Below, piece by piece: positions 34,051 to 47,070 of a DNA stretch of 64,000 nt. Below the pieces are notes generated by a model. The model was not told where the DNA came from. It was given only the letters and a program-made list of their open reading frames with translations, and searched no databases. The stretch is taken from contig NC_081405.1 of the NCBI RefSeq assembly GCF_030272615.1, forward strand, positions 309,101,374 through 309,165,373, written 5' to 3'. The position numbers were made by a program, and so were the translations under genes. Position 1 is the first letter of the stretch. Every line of letters starts with the position of its first letter. This DNA comes from Cryptomeria japonica. Its lineage: Eukaryota > Streptophyta > Pinopsida > Cupressales > Cupressaceae.

Positions 34051-36815
34051 TAAAACTTCTAATAAATGATCAATAGGAATATCATTTATAATCACATTTT
34101 CCATATCTTTCAAAGGTAGATTTTAAGATGTAACTATATTTGAGTATATATTAGGATTAGTTTGTATAATTGTATTAACATCAATATTCACATCTTTCAT
34201 ATTTACATCATCTACATCCATCCTATCCCCCATACGATCTTCAATATTTTTCACGCCAATTGTTGTGGATCCAGATGCATTGGTATTAGTCATTTCTCAA
34301 ATGTTCATTCTTTGATCACTTTGTCACTTTTCCTCCTTCTCTATATGTCCTTAAATTTCCTAAGGGATCATGACCCTACTTTATTTCCTCTATGAATGAT
34401 TTTTAGGTCCCACGATTAATAAATTTTGACTTACACTTAATTGAATTAAAATGGATAATCACATGAACATTATTCCACTCCAAAGTTCTTCAATGCTTGA
34501 CTTCTTCCAAAAATTGGATAGAATATTGAAATAAAAGACATTTAACAAGACAAGAATAATAAAAAATATAGAAATAGTCACCCATGGCCATACAAGGCAA
34601 CAAGTCAATTTGCTAAAAAATACTAGTAAAATTACAATAGTCATTAAAAATAATCTAGTAAAAAATGAAATTGGATCCTTTATATGAATCGGGAACTTGT
34701 TCTCTTTTTCTAATTAGGATATCATATCTTAATCAATATCCCATTCACTTTTTTCCTATTTAATTTACAAAAATAAATAAAACATGATCCTAATTGATAG
34801 TCTAAATCTTGATTACCATAGAGGATCTTGTTTCATAAATTTGAATTCTTGACATGATTTTTGCCATGGTTTTCACTTCTAAAAAAGGTTTCAAGAGACA
34901 ATTCTTAGCCTTGGATATGGTTTGACCTACAACTTGAAGGCCATGTCGATTTCTGTACAAAAAACTAACTTTGAACATATATCGAAAGACCTTTTTGGAG
35001 AAATTTTTTATCAAATTAAAATCCATTATAAATGAGACTATTTAGATTTCAAATATTTAATTTATTTTTAATTGGATTAATTTGTTTTTTTTAAATAATT
35101 TCTACTAAATAAGGTCCAAGCAAGTGAAACAACTTTTCTAGTATTTTTAATTAATTATTTTTTTAAGTTTGAAAGATAAATTATATGAAAAAAATAGAGA
35201 CAATTTAATATACTTTGAAATGAAAAAAAATGATAATTTTAAGTCAAGTTATGCTTGTCGTACATGAGGGGTTTTTAAAACAACAATTATGTCGAGTAAA
35301 AAATATAGTTGTCATACATGGACATGGCATGGTCCTCAAAAAGTACATTCATTTAGGTCAAATTATAGTTGTCATACATGGACATGGCATGGTCCTCAAA
35401 AAGTGTCTTTTGGTTGTGTGGTCTCTTTCCTCTTACTTTTGGTTGAAGTCGTTCTAATTTTATTATGCTAATGTTTTGTTGATGCTATCATTTTGTAAAT
35501 AGGCTTTTAGGTCGCTACAAAACTTGTTTGACCCTTTAATTAAAAACATTGCCATATCAAACTTCTAATAAATGATCAAAGTGAATACCATTTATAATCA
35601 CATTTTTCATATCTTTGAAAGGTGGATTTGAAGATTTACCTATATTTGAGGATGTATTAGGATTAGTTTGTATAATTGTATTAAATGCAACATTCACATC
35701 TATACATCCATCTTATCCCACTTAGGATCTTCAATATTTCTCTCTCCAATTGTTGTGGATCTAGATGCATTGGTATTAGTCATCTCTCAAATGCTCATTT
35801 TTCGATCACTTTGTCATTTTACCTCCTCTCCATGTCCTTGAATTTCCTTTTCTTTATTTTCTCTTTAGATGATTTTTAGATCCCATGATTGACAAATTTT
35901 GACTTACACTTAATTGAATTAAAATGGATAATAACAAGTACATTATTCCACTCCAAAATTCTTCAATGCTTGAATCCTTCTAAAATTGGATAGAGTATTG
36001 GAAGAATAGAGCATGAACAAGACAATAATAATAAAAAATATAGATATAGTCACCCATGGTCATACAAGACAACATGTCAATTTGAAAAAAAAAATACTAG
36101 TTAAATTACAATAGTCATTAAAAAAAATCTAGTAAAAAATGAAATGGGATACTTTATATGAATGAGGAGCATGTTTACTTTTTATAATTAGGATCTCATA
36201 TCCCAATAAGATCTCATTCACCTTTTGCCTATTTAATTTTTTTAAAAACTAAAACATGGTCCTAATTCATCTTTTTGCCTATTTAATTTTATTTTTGTAA
36301 AACATGATCCTAATTCATAAAGTAGATCCTGATTACCATACAGGATCTCGTTTCATAGATTTGAATCCTTGACCCGATTTTTGCCATGGTTTTTACTTTC
36401 TAAAACAGGCTTCGAGAGATTATTCTTAGCCTTCATTTTTTTACCTACAATTTGAAGGTCATGTCAATTTCTGACAAAAAATAACTTTGAACATATATTT
36501 GAAGATCTTTTTGAAAACGTTTTTATCAAATTAAAATCCATTATAAATGAGACTATGTAGATTTCAAATGTGTAATTATTTTTAATTGGATTAATTATTT
36601 TTTTTAAATAATTTCTAATAAATGAGCTCTATGTATATAAAACTGTTTTCTATTTTTTTAATTATTTATTTATTTTTGAGTTAATTCAAAGACAAATTAT
36701 ATGAAAAAATATAGAGAATTTTATATACATTTAAATGAAAATAAAAAAATGATAAGTTTAAGTCTAGTTATGCTTGTTGTATACAAGGGGTTTTCAAAAT
36801 AACAATTATACATTT
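33905..36815. repeat. Tandem segmental duplication, period about 1.5 kb
   Basis: 33905-35300 and 35412-36815 align along their length. GTCTCTTTCC occurs at 33914 and 35421, GCTTTTAGGTC follows in both, CCAATTGTTGTGGATC is shared, and AGTTATGCTTGT ends both. The period drifts from 1507 to 1521 bp. Each copy starts with the LINE tail of copy 1, so the duplication post-dates that insertion. The copies are clearly diverged. Confidence 0.9.
35305..35405 (+). repeat. 61 bp period tandem duplication
   Basis: ATAGTTGTCATACATGGACA followed by TGGCATGGTCCTCAAAAAGT occurs at 35305 and 35366, nearly identical. It sits at the junction between the two 1.5 kb units. Confidence 0.93.
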
Positions 36816-39800
36816 TCTATTATGAACCTTTTTTAAGATTCAATATTTAAATATTTCAAAAGTTTAAGTCAATTGAGTCAAATTTTGAAAAATGGGGAAA
36901 ACACTTCCACCTTTTGGGCAAAAAAGTGGACTCAACTTCTTGCACACACCCTCTTAGTTATATTGAATGTGGTTTTCAATAGAAGAATTATATTTTAATC
37001 AAATTTTATTAAATTTTTAGTAACATTGATAATGTGTTAATGAGAACACATTATTAATATAATAATAAGGTCATGAATAAGACATATAATGAGTGAAATA
37101 TCTAGAATTATAAAATCACTATTATACTTTCAAAATAAAGATAAACATATTAATAATTTATTAACTTTGGAGATGGAATCTAAATAGACTTATTAATAGT
37201 GGTGAGGAAAAACAAGAGATGAAAAAACACGAAGCTCAAAACTTTATAGAAAAAATATAAATGGAATGACAATTGAATGATAACGAACCCTAGAAAATCT
37301 AAAATATAATGATATAATTAGAAAGTGAAAATATGCAACCCAAAAATAGTGAAGGTATAGACAAAATAAGAGGAAAATCCTAAGGTGTTGAAACATAAGG
37401 TAGGCGAAATATGCAAGTCAATGTAACTTCTCTATACAAATTGAATTAAAGATTAAACCTGGTCGTGGATGAGTTGAACACTCCTATGAGCCTCCATGAT
37501 ATGAAGTACACTAAATATTTTGTGTGTCTTAATCTTTGGTTTTGGCTATCATGTATATTTCATTTTTCATTTATTATTTTAGGGCTGCGTAGATTCAGCA
37601 CCTAGTTATGTTTGTGAAATACTTTGTTTCGGCATTCTTTTCCCATATTATGTAATAAAACACATATGATAGGCTCACTAAATAGGTAAAGTAAGATAAT
37701 ATTTCCTTAATTTCTAATCCTTACTAATCTAATCAATTGCCTACACATAAGAAAACATTTATAGATTAATTTGGTAATAATTATCTGAGTATATATTTTT
37801 TATGAGCTAGTACTTATAAAAATTCATTGTGAATAATTAGTATAAATCAGATTACAAATTATTTGAATAAATAAAACTATTATAGTTTCTATACTATCAT
37901 TTTCATATCATAGAATTGTATACATAATCCAAGTACACTTTTAATTTTTTTTGTGTTAATTTTATGATTTTAAAATATCACTGAAATAAGTTTGTATTTG
38001 TCACATGGAATAGATATATAAATTAGCTAATTTTACACTTTTCCCTTAAGTCAACTTGCAATATATTTTTTTAATTATTATTAAGTACAAATGGTATTTA
38101 GGAAAAATACTAATTGTATCAAATTTGTAGAAACATGTTCTACTAGGTCATTTTCATGGAGTGGTTAGCTTTATGATTTTGGTAAGAATTTCGCTAGTAA
38201 TAAGTAAGTATCCATGTTCCCATTAGTGAATTTTTACATAACTTAGATGAATGCTACTTATAGATATAGGATATCAAGTGTCAGGCATGTTTATAGTTTC
38301 ACTATTATGTTTGTTTCGAAGAAATTAGTATAAAAATAAATGTAAACATGGATATTACATTTATTTTTATATTTGTTTCATTTTTCTAATGTGAATTAGA
38401 ATTGTAAATTAATCAAGCATCCTTAAGTATATAAAAATTGATAAATATTATGAAGTTAAACATTCAACATAAAAAAGATTCTTTGATATTTTCAATTTTT
38501 AAATGGAATTTGAGGTAAATAAATTATAGGCTTGACTAAGGCTTGATCCCAAGAATCTAAACCAAAATTTTCTAAAATGTAAATTATAGGTTTTAGCTAA
38601 ATATTTTTCCACAAGTACATTACATCCATGAATTGTAAGCACACTAAAAGACCAATCAATGAGCAAAGAACAACTATAGTAGTCTCATGGATTGAAACAC
38701 CAGATATAGTTGCTACCATACAAGCATGATCAAAATTTCACTAGATTATTGTTACCATAATTCCTAAATTTTTAATCCAACAACTAAATCTTCTAATTTT
38801 CTATCTTTGATTAACTTTTGATAGGATGCAACCACATTGATATGGTCCTACATTGTGACATACTTTACTAATATGATCTATTTGTTTCATATTTTAAATC
38901 TATTATAGATCTTCTATCTCGTACCATTCTCGTCTCGTCTCTTTTATCAACCTTCTCTAATTACAACTTCTAAATTAGAAACACATTTACACAGTAAATA
39001 AACATATTAATTTAAATAATAAATATATATAAGTGTTGAAATCACCATACAAGAATATGATATAGAAAACAGAAACCCATCTTGTAAAAGGACGTGGTCT
39101 GTAATAATCTTACACTACCAACGTAGATGATATAAAAATTAAATAATAAATCTTTAATTATTTTTTCTCAATAGTTTCGAATTTTATCTCCTAAAGTGAC
39201 TAGTTAATGAAAAAAATACAACAGTGTGAAAATTAGAAATTTAATCGCAAGGACAAATGCACTGAATGCTTTCAGATATTTTTACATACCTTAGTCAGAC
39301 TACTCAAAACCATTCAAGACGCAGTAAATAAAGGTATGTAGCCATAGGCCTCTCAATTCGAAGCATGCTACGAACCATCATAACAATTCTATAATCCATT
39401 GGACTTTAATCAGATGGAGAATTTCACTAAAGGAGCTCCAAGAAGGAACTGTGAAAGGTGTAGACTGTGATCTTATCTACACAATTCCGTACAGAGTAAT
39501 TTTAGGCACTTTAAGTCACTTCTTGAATTGAATACCTACCTCCTAGCTTTTTAAATTCCAAAATTTATCTAATCGCCCGCTCTTATCGAGGTGGCAACCC
39601 TACATAATTACAATTTCAGTATTCACGGGGCTTCTCCTTTTTCTCTCCTTTTTACCCACCGACGCGGGAATCCCTTAACGTGCTGAATACTGGAAGCAAG
39701 GTGTACTTTATGGGAAACAAATGAGAGGTTTCTGGAAATAGCATATGAATTATAGAATTTCGATCGCCTTGGCACACGTATACATGAATTATCATATTCA

Positions 39801-39896
39801 ACCAGAAGTAGGTGGTGATTATACCTTGAATAGCAAGCACAAAAAAGCTGCATTTATACTTCCTTCAATACGAAGGCTCCAGCTCTTTCAGTTGGC
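36816..39896. other. AT-rich spacer upstream of the expansin gene
   Basis: No frame, RNA gene or organised repeat could be supported over about 3 kb. Composition is strongly AT-rich with scattered decayed words. 39600-39890 is less AT-rich and probably contains upstream regulatory sequence of the expansin gene. Confidence 0.5.
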
Positions 39897-39904
39897 TATA
39901 AATA
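39897..39904 (+). promoter_or_regulatory. TATA box of the expansin-like gene
   Basis: TATAAATA lies 112 bp upstream of the ATG. It implies a transcription start near 39930 and a leader of about 80 bp. Confidence 0.7.
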
Positions 39905-40008
39905 GCTAAAAACAACCTCAATGCATCCCATCCCACTCACTAGTAGTTCAGTAATAGTACCAAGGAATTCTTTCCCTTGAATTTAGTTCCTTGTCCCTCT
40001 GTTTAGCT

Positions 40009-41125
40009 ATGGCTTATCCTTGCTCAGCCATATTATTTGTCTTCCTAGTGATGATGGAAGTACTACTCAGCAGTGGAGACTTAACCTCTGAATTCATGGA
40101 TTCAAGAGCAGCTTATTATGGATCACCAGACGGCCTAGGAACTTCCAGTATGTATACATTACGATGTAATTTTGTATCTGTTGTAAATGAATCCAAAGAC
40201 GGTGAAACTAAAAATCAATATGCAGGTGGCGCTTGTGGATATGGGGACTACGGGAGAGACGTCAAGGGTGGAGATGTTGCAGCCGCAAGTCCATTATTAT
40301 ACAGAAATGGTGCTGGATGTGGCGCTTGCTATCAGGTAGCTATTATATATCAATTCCTAAAAAAAATTACATTTTATTTGAAATAAGCATCCCGCTACAT
40401 TAGAATTGATTGTAATGATGAATGGTGTTGGTGATAAACAGGTGAAATGCAAAAATTTGGATCTCTGCTCCCCCACTGGAGTAACCCTAGTAGTCACAGA
40501 TCATGGACAAGGCGATCGAACAGATTTCATTATGAGTCCTCACGCTTTCACGACTATGGCCAGGGAGGGGAAATATGAGCAACTTAAGGCTTTGGGTGTT
40601 GTTGACATTGAGTACAAAAGGTAAGACTAGAAATCTAAGGTTACACTTGCAGCTCTATTCTCAGCTATTACTATCTAATGTTGATGGTGACTGCATGTAT
40701 TTCAGAGTGGCTTGCGACTATCAAGGGTACAATATCTGGTTCAAGATTAACGAGAGCAGCAATTACCCCTATTATCTATCTTTAGTGATGCTGCACCAAG
40801 GAGGTGAAATAGATATAGTGGCTGTTGAACTTTCTGAGGTATACCAAATAAAACCATATAATACGGTGTATTTTTTTATGAGAAATACTATATATATTGT
40901 GAATGCTAACATGTGATGGTGTACTGGCAGGATAAAACATCTGGTTGGAAAGCGATGCGAAGGAGTTATGGGACTGTTTGGGACATAGTAATGTCGCCTC
41001 CCAAGGGTAATCTCGCTCTTCGCTTTCAACTGTCAGGAGGAGAATGGATTTATGCTCGAAACCCTGTACCCTCTAATTGGAAGGCTGGCGCTTCATATGA
41101 CTCTGGCGTTCAGATCAAATACTGA
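40009..41125 (+). CDS. EXLB: Expansin-like B (EXLB), five exons, 251 aa
   Basis: Exons are 40009-40147, 40226-40335, 40442-40620, 40706-40838 and 40931-41125. All introns are GT-AG and the exons sum to 756 bp. Residues 1-23 form a signal peptide (MAYPCSAILFVFLVMMEVLL), so the product enters the secretory path to the cell wall. Domain 1 carries the EXLB-type YYGSPDGLGTSSGACGYGDY and GAGCGACYQVKC, and lacks the HFD motif of true expansins (has GQGDRTDF). Domain 2 (CBM63-like) carries VACDYQGYNIWFKI and RSYGTVWDI. Length and intron sites fit the family. Expansin-like proteins are presumed to act on wall polysaccharides, but wall-loosening activity of EXLB proteins is not established. No lesion was seen. 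Confidence 0.92.
40148..40225 (+). other. Intron 1 of the expansin-like gene, in frame and stop-free
   Basis: GTATGT...ATGCAG, 78 bp (26 codons), with no stop in the reading frame. Reading through it would insert 26 residues into the conserved GLGTSSGACGYG region, which has no counterpart in the family, so it is an intron. Confidence 0.85.
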
Positions 41126-42181
41126 TCATTTGAACAACTATATAACTCGGTGGCGTTTAATCTAAATAAAATTGACGCAGGGAGATCCAATGCCATCATC
41201 TATCCTCCTGCATTTGCTTCCAAGAATATAACCTCCCCTATATAATGTTTTGAAAAGTAGTGAGAGTGTCTCGCTCTTTTTTATGTGTGCTCTAAAAATC
41301 ATAGAATATCGTTTGTATCCATCTTGTTCTTCAATGTGCTTTTTATCATCTATTCTAAATATTACATATGTTCTTTTACAGTTAATTGATTTGCTCCTTT
41401 CAATTACTTGCATCAACAGCTTCTCTTTTTGAGCTAGTGGCTTATAGCCGAGCTGTTAACCAGACTTTGTAATCTACAGCATTAGTTAGAAATTAATAAA
41501 TTCAATTTCAAAATTAAATAACAAGTTAAAAGGTGATATATATATATATATATGAAATTGAATGTAAAGATTCTATTTTATTAAAAATAAATTAAAACTT
41601 ACAATTAGTCTAGGAAACATCTAGCGATATTCAATGTGGAAGAGGTGACAAGTTCATAAATTATAATACAGGTTCAATTCTTTAGATATGACATTAACAT
41701 AACAAATATTATTTAAAAAAATTGATTACAAGCTTTGATATAATTTGAAATATTATTTTATAGAATTTTGATTAGTTTCATATATCTTTCTTTGTTCATG
41801 CTTCAAAATTTATAAAACATTAATATTTTGAAAAAATATTAAACTGATCTATAAAAGAAATTCAACAACCTAATTCGTGGGTGATCTAAAGCATCGTAGG
41901 GTTCTATTTTATGTGAGAGCTAAATGTTTGTAATTGCTGATTGTTGTTTTCTTTCACTTGTAGCAATTATAGAAATGTTTTTCAATGAGAGATATAACAT
42001 GAAGTGTTAACAAACTACATAAGAAATCAATTGGAGCTTTACAAATCAGCTAATAGTTTCATAACTATATAAAAAGATGGTTAGATATGTTTTCATTAGT
42101 GGAGTGTATAGTGGAACTATAATGGCACATAGAGGTTGTGATAATATAAGGAAAACTATTTGTATGGCAAGTAGTGATAAA
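41126..42181. other. 3' flank of the expansin-like gene and AT-rich spacer
   Basis: An AATAAA-like AAATAAAA at about 41164 and ATTAATAAA at about 41492 are candidate polyadenylation signals. A (TA)n run lies near 41538-41551. No further gene was seen. Confidence 0.5.
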
Positions 42182-42357
42182 TGAAGGTAGTGAAAGCCCG
42201 ATGATGGTTCATTCATACGATGCAAAGATTTATACATGCATATGTAGTTGAGAGTTGAGCAGTTAAGCAATTGATATAACTACACTAACATCCATGCAAC
42301 CATAGAAAGATACTAACCATACTAATAATAAAATACAAGATACCGTTTACACTAACA
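42182..42357 (-). repeat. Left short LTR (3' LTR)
   Basis: Aligns with 44455-44651 over its whole length (shared GAGCAGTTAAGCA, GATATAACT, GTACTAACCATAC-like words). The right copy has an extra ~20 bp internal duplication. A purine-rich AATAAGGAGAGCAA abuts it on the minus strand. Confidence 0.8.
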
Positions 42358-43039
42358 TTGCTCTCCTTATTACTTTGATCCTACAAAACATCAAATTCAC
42401 CATGACCTAAGGGCCTCCACTTAACGCTAACACAACAAAATGTGTTGATAACATAAAATAAATAGATATATTTCAAAAGATATTGCCTTGAAGAATTAAA
42501 TCCTAGATGAAGTGGAACTCCCCCAAGTTGTCTCATGAACCTCATAAAGGTGTAGCTTTGAGGTAAATCCTTGAGCTCTTCGTCTCGAACTCTCAAATAA
42601 TAGAGACCAAATTATTGTAGACAAAATCCTTCCAAATTGTATCTTGATCCTTGCAAAGGTAATAGTTCTTGATCGTAGTCTTGTGAACTCTCAAGATAAC
42701 CATCCATACTTGAGTTCATCACCAAATCCCAAACTTGTCTCAAATAAATCAAACTTCATAATACATGTATTCTTCAAATTCATAAGCATCAACAACTTGA
42801 AGACAAATAGTAAACCAAAAAAGAATAAAGGAAAAAATGCTTCTTATGTAAAACATCATCTTAGAGAAAGAAGCTAGCTTGAGATGATAGAAATCATCCA
42901 CCTTCCAATACCTTTAGCCTCGAAATCATGAAGGCTTATAGTACTAATGCACTATTTGCACCAAGAGAAGAGTCATTAATAAAGCATTTAAATGCAAAAA
43001 ATATGCCTACATCTAATTCATCTTTGAGATTCTGTTGAA

Positions 43040-44000
43040 GAAGATCACTGGCTATATTTCTACAAAGCTTTATAATGTGTCCCTATTTCTTACAATAAAA
43101 GCACACATTTTCTATTTTATTTCTATCTAACCATTTATTATTTCTCTATACATATAATGCTTTATCCTATATAGGATAATATTTTGTACCTTCTTTTGTC
43201 CTCTTTTCTTCTCCTAGAAGAGCTGAAACCATATCCACTAGGCCTTAGCATCATCATCATCTATTAAAGCCTTGTCCTTTACTATCTATGTAATGAGAGA
43301 TCTCAAATTATATATGATTGGACATTGTAATTCCATCTTCTATTTTGAACCTACACAATTGAAGTTTCATAGAGAATTAGGCATTGACTGCTTTTGATCA
43401 AAACATTTAATTCAAATTATCTCATATTTCTATTGATGATTTACCTAAATCTCTATGATATAATTTAGAATAAAAAAGAGAGACAAATAATAACCTTGGA
43501 TTTATCATTTCTATTATTTCAATCCAATACCTTAATTCCATCTATAGGTACCTTTTCCATTCCACTAACTATTCTCCATAAATTCTTATTCAGCAATTAC
43601 ATTTGAATTTTGACTCTCTAAATATAAAAATTGAACCTAAAATATTTGTCTAATGGAATCTCCATTAAAAATGCACACGAATACAATATCTTTAAATCTC
43701 CTTCTAGTTGTAGCACAACATAATCATAGATTGGGGACATAAATTCTTCTTAGTATTTAGTGACTTGAATGCATCTGTGAAAACCTCTAGTAATGGAGAT
43801 GCAACTTTATCCCTATGTAGTTCAACAACATGGTTTTAATCTACAACTAACTTTTATCATAGTTAACCTTCAAGCTCAAAATCTAAGGTAGATATCTACA
43901 ATTGCATTATATCTCCCATCAAAATCTTGACCTGGATACCTTGAAAATGTATACTTAATATCACTACTTGCAAAATCATTGATTAGATTTAGTTATCCAT
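43040..44000 (-). pseudogene. Copia-like gag remnant
   Basis: Read on the minus strand, a CCHC knuckle (C-F-Y-C, GH, C spacing; CFYCKK, stop, GHIIKLC) lies at about 43070-43115. Upstream, a segment reading EDGITMSNH and DKALIDDDDAKA matches the order of a copia gag C-terminal region. Many stops and frameshifts. Function is lost. Confidence 0.55.
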
Positions 44001-44437
44001 ATACATTCTTCAGAGATCGCTCCATACCCTTGTGTATATGCTGTTTTCATCTAGATTTGTAATGTTAATCTGAATAGCAGGGTGCTCCGAACACAACAGA
44101 TTCTAACATCAACTAGTTTTTCCATATTTGATACAACCAAACAAAAGATATGCACCTTTGACGCCACACTCAGTATAGCAACATGAAGACAAAAATGCTT
44201 GCAAAAGATTTGAAATGCGTACAGAATTAACATAAAAATGCAGAGACTCATAACATTTGACCATATTCTCTTCCTGTTCCACACAACTAGAACCCACGAA
44301 CTGGAAGGGCCAATCAAAAAGTCACGTAGCACCCATCCATCACATCTGTTCAACGTCTTTCATCCCGCACAGGAACAAAAGTACTCTCTATCCCATCACA
44401 ACAATTCACACTTCGTCACACACGTATAGAAACAATT

Positions 44438-44452
44438 GGCGCTCTGATACCA
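44438..44452 (-). other. Primer-binding site, initiator-Met tRNA type
   Basis: TGGTATCAGAGCGCC on the minus strand, two bases from the LTR edge. It is the classic plant retrotransposon primer site. Confidence 0.9.
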
Positions 44453-44454
44453 AT

Positions 44455-44651
44455 TGAAGGCAGTGAAAGATTGATGATGATTCCTTCATATGATGCAAAG
44501 CTTTATAGAGGCATATGCAGTTTAGTGTTGCGCAGTTACACTTTAGTGTTGAGCAGTTAAGCAGCTGATATAACTGCATTAATGTCCATGCACCTATAGA
44601 AATGTACTAACCATACGAACAATGTGATAATATATACCATTTACGCTAATA
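44455..44651 (-). repeat. Right short LTR (5' LTR)
   Basis: A 197 bp copy with a local duplication of TTTAGTGTTG-type sequence not present in the left copy. Confidence 0.8.
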
Positions 44652-46620
44652 ATATAATGATTAAAGAATAATTTTAAGAATAATGTTCATGTCTTCATTC
44701 ATAAATGTTGGTAATCAAAGCAAATGGTAACATTTTAGGTTGCAATGCTTAAAAGGTGACAAATTAAATAAACTGCACATCATATTAATAGAATGAGTAA
44801 ATAGAAGTTTATGTGGTCATTAAATTAGTTGGACTAAGTTGTCCAACTATCCTTTATGGCATTATTCTAGGAAAAATGATAAATATTTTTGTATTAATGG
44901 AAGTAGGTGTGGGTTCAATAACTAAATCAATAAAAATAGATGTCAAGAAAAATGTTTTGATTAAGTAAATAAAGTTAGGGTTCAAATCTTTATAATTTAA
45001 TCATCAGGAGGAGAAGAGGGGTTTCATTAGCAGTGAGACTACCAAACATTAGGGACCAAACAACCAACGATCAAATGAGAAATGAGAAACAAGAAATGAC
45101 CAAAAAAATATACCATTAAAATCATCTACTGATTTCCTAAATGGCTAAAGCCCTTCACGTCTTGACACTCCTAATTGAGAATATTTAGCTGCTAAAAATA
45201 AAGATAGCCCCCTAATAGTTGAAATCTCCTTGGAAGGAGTCGCATCTGGGGAAGTAATAATATTTCCTTTTTGTACACCTTCCAAGAGAACTAATAGAAG
45301 TGTCATTAGTGCTCCTTGTTTTGGCATGTTTCCTTTCCAGCTCCTTCTATATAAATTGCATCGAGACCACCAATTTGTTGATCATCTCCATGTTGAAAGA
45401 AATTATATCGTGCATATTTTTCATCATTTTATTTTGCTTGTCCTATAGGCCATTGATGGTCTTCTCACACTCCTCCTTTTCTCGTTCTAGATTGAATTGG
45501 CTTATAAAGCATTCACCTCATCCTTCAAAGAATCCCATTCATCTAACCTCACAACTCAATCTTCAGTAGTAGTCCAAACCACCTCATTAGCCACCTCGAA
45601 GACCAATCCCCAGCCTTCGCCTCATCCAGAGCCACAACCTTTAATTGTTTGATCTCTCTTTAGATTATTAAACTCGACCAACTACCACTTAACAATTTTG
45701 TTTTCCAAATTGTATCCTTTGAATAATTCATTGACCTTAGTAGTAACCTCCACACAACTAGTTCAAGCATGGGGAGAAATAAGAGATTGAATTGAGGCAT
45801 CTCAATTTTGGGACAAATATTTAGTGACATACTCGAAGCTATTATGATGGGAGTTGTTAGCATAGCAATTAGATGAAGTGGACCAAGAAGAAGAGAAATC
45901 ATCCAAGAATTCTTCTTGAGGTTTAGAGAAATCAAAATTATTCCCTTTTAGACATTCAATAGAGGCATCAAGGTTCTTCATCTGAGTAGAGTATTGAGGG
46001 TCGACATAGGAGGGTTTACCTTTGGCTGGGGAAGAATATTGTGAGATATTAGGCATAAGGGACTAGTTCAAATCCACAATCAAAGAATGATTAGTGATAT
46101 GGGGTAGAGAATTGTAGGCTGAGATGAGAGGCTAAAATGGTAGTTATGATGTCTAAGAATCAAACCTTGGTGAAGGGTAACCCATTAGGTTTTCATAGAG
46201 CCACCACAACTAACTAAGATAATGAAGAGTAAATCTAAAAAGGGAATTTCATCTTGATACCATGTCTAAAATTATCAAATATAAAGAAAAATTGGGAATG
46301 AAAACTTTTAAATCTAACATCATGGGTTACGCACCTCGTGAGAATATGCACAATAGCCTTCACTCTTGAGGAAGATCCTCCCTATTGAACTTATTCATTA
46401 GATGGGTGATTTTCTCACTAAACATCAAGAATCTCTTGAAATCCTCCTTATAATTTCCTTTTGATTTCTCAAGAGACCAATGGCCACTTAGATAAGCTCA
46501 ATAAACGGAAATTTAACTAATAGGAAATGGTCATTGCTAGTCATTAGCAATGAATAGGAAGAAAAATTCCCCTTTTCAAATATCAACCGTAAGATACTGT
46601 CATTTTTTAGGGACTCACAA
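44652..46620. other. Decayed repeat-derived spacer with a coding remnant
   Basis: 45802-46056 is open on the minus strand (MPNISQYSSPAKGKPSYVDP, then NNFDFSKPQEEFLDDFSSSW), and the frame continues with many stops toward 45660. It looks like a dead coding sequence, but I do not recognise it. The rest is AT-rich with no supported feature. Confidence 0.4.
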
Positions 46621-46629
46621 TTTTTGTCC

Positions 46630-46800
46630 TAAACTATCTTATATATATTTTATTTATTAATATATATAAAATTCACCGAGAGACATCTTCTCGAGGCACC
46701 TATAATTTTCACATTTGTATTAAAGTTGAATAGGTGCCTCGAGAAGATATCTCTTGGCAAGTTTTATATAAATTATTAAATTAAAAAAAATATAAACTAG
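46630..46800. repeat. Foldback (inverted repeat) element
   Basis: The core arms 46676-46703 and 46730-46757 are complementary over 28 nt with two or three mismatches (shared CTTCTCGAGGCACCTAT), around a 26 nt loop. Weaker, AT-rich pairing extends the arms outward to about 46630 and 46800. It could be a small MITE or a hairpin-forming transcript source. No target duplication was established. Confidence 0.8.
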
Positions 46801-47070
46801 TAGCAATGGCACAACATGAAAGACATTAAATAAGTTAATATACAATTATGTACTAATATATTATTAAAAATAATTATATTAATATATATTATTATATTAT
46901 AATGATGAGCCCTAACTATAACATAATCATAACTTTGCTCTAACACTATATAATATTCATAAAATATTCAATTAAATTAGTATAATATTTTATTTGTATT
47001 TATTGTGAGAATAACATATTTATTCGATTTTATATTAAATATTAGTATAGTAATAAGAATAATAGCAATA

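Larger units (their letters stand above)
42182..44651 (-). mobile_element. Short LTR element with copia-like gag remnant only
   Basis: Two short direct LTRs (42182-42357 and 44455-44651), starting TGAAGGTAGTG and TGAAGGCAGTG, flank about 2.1 kb. The PBS on the minus strand next to the right LTR sets the orientation. The inside shows only decayed gag, with no RT or integrase motif. It is therefore non-autonomous or deleted. Internal frames are heavily interrupted. Confidence 0.75.

Noticed and set aside
34162-34395. Open frame in the duplicated 1.5 kb unit
   Set aside because: The frame is shortened and altered in the second copy, so it is not conserved.
40009-40389. Single long first exon of the expansin gene running through 40148-40225
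   Set aside because: It would insert 26 residues into a conserved family motif, and perfect GT...AG borders flank the insertion.
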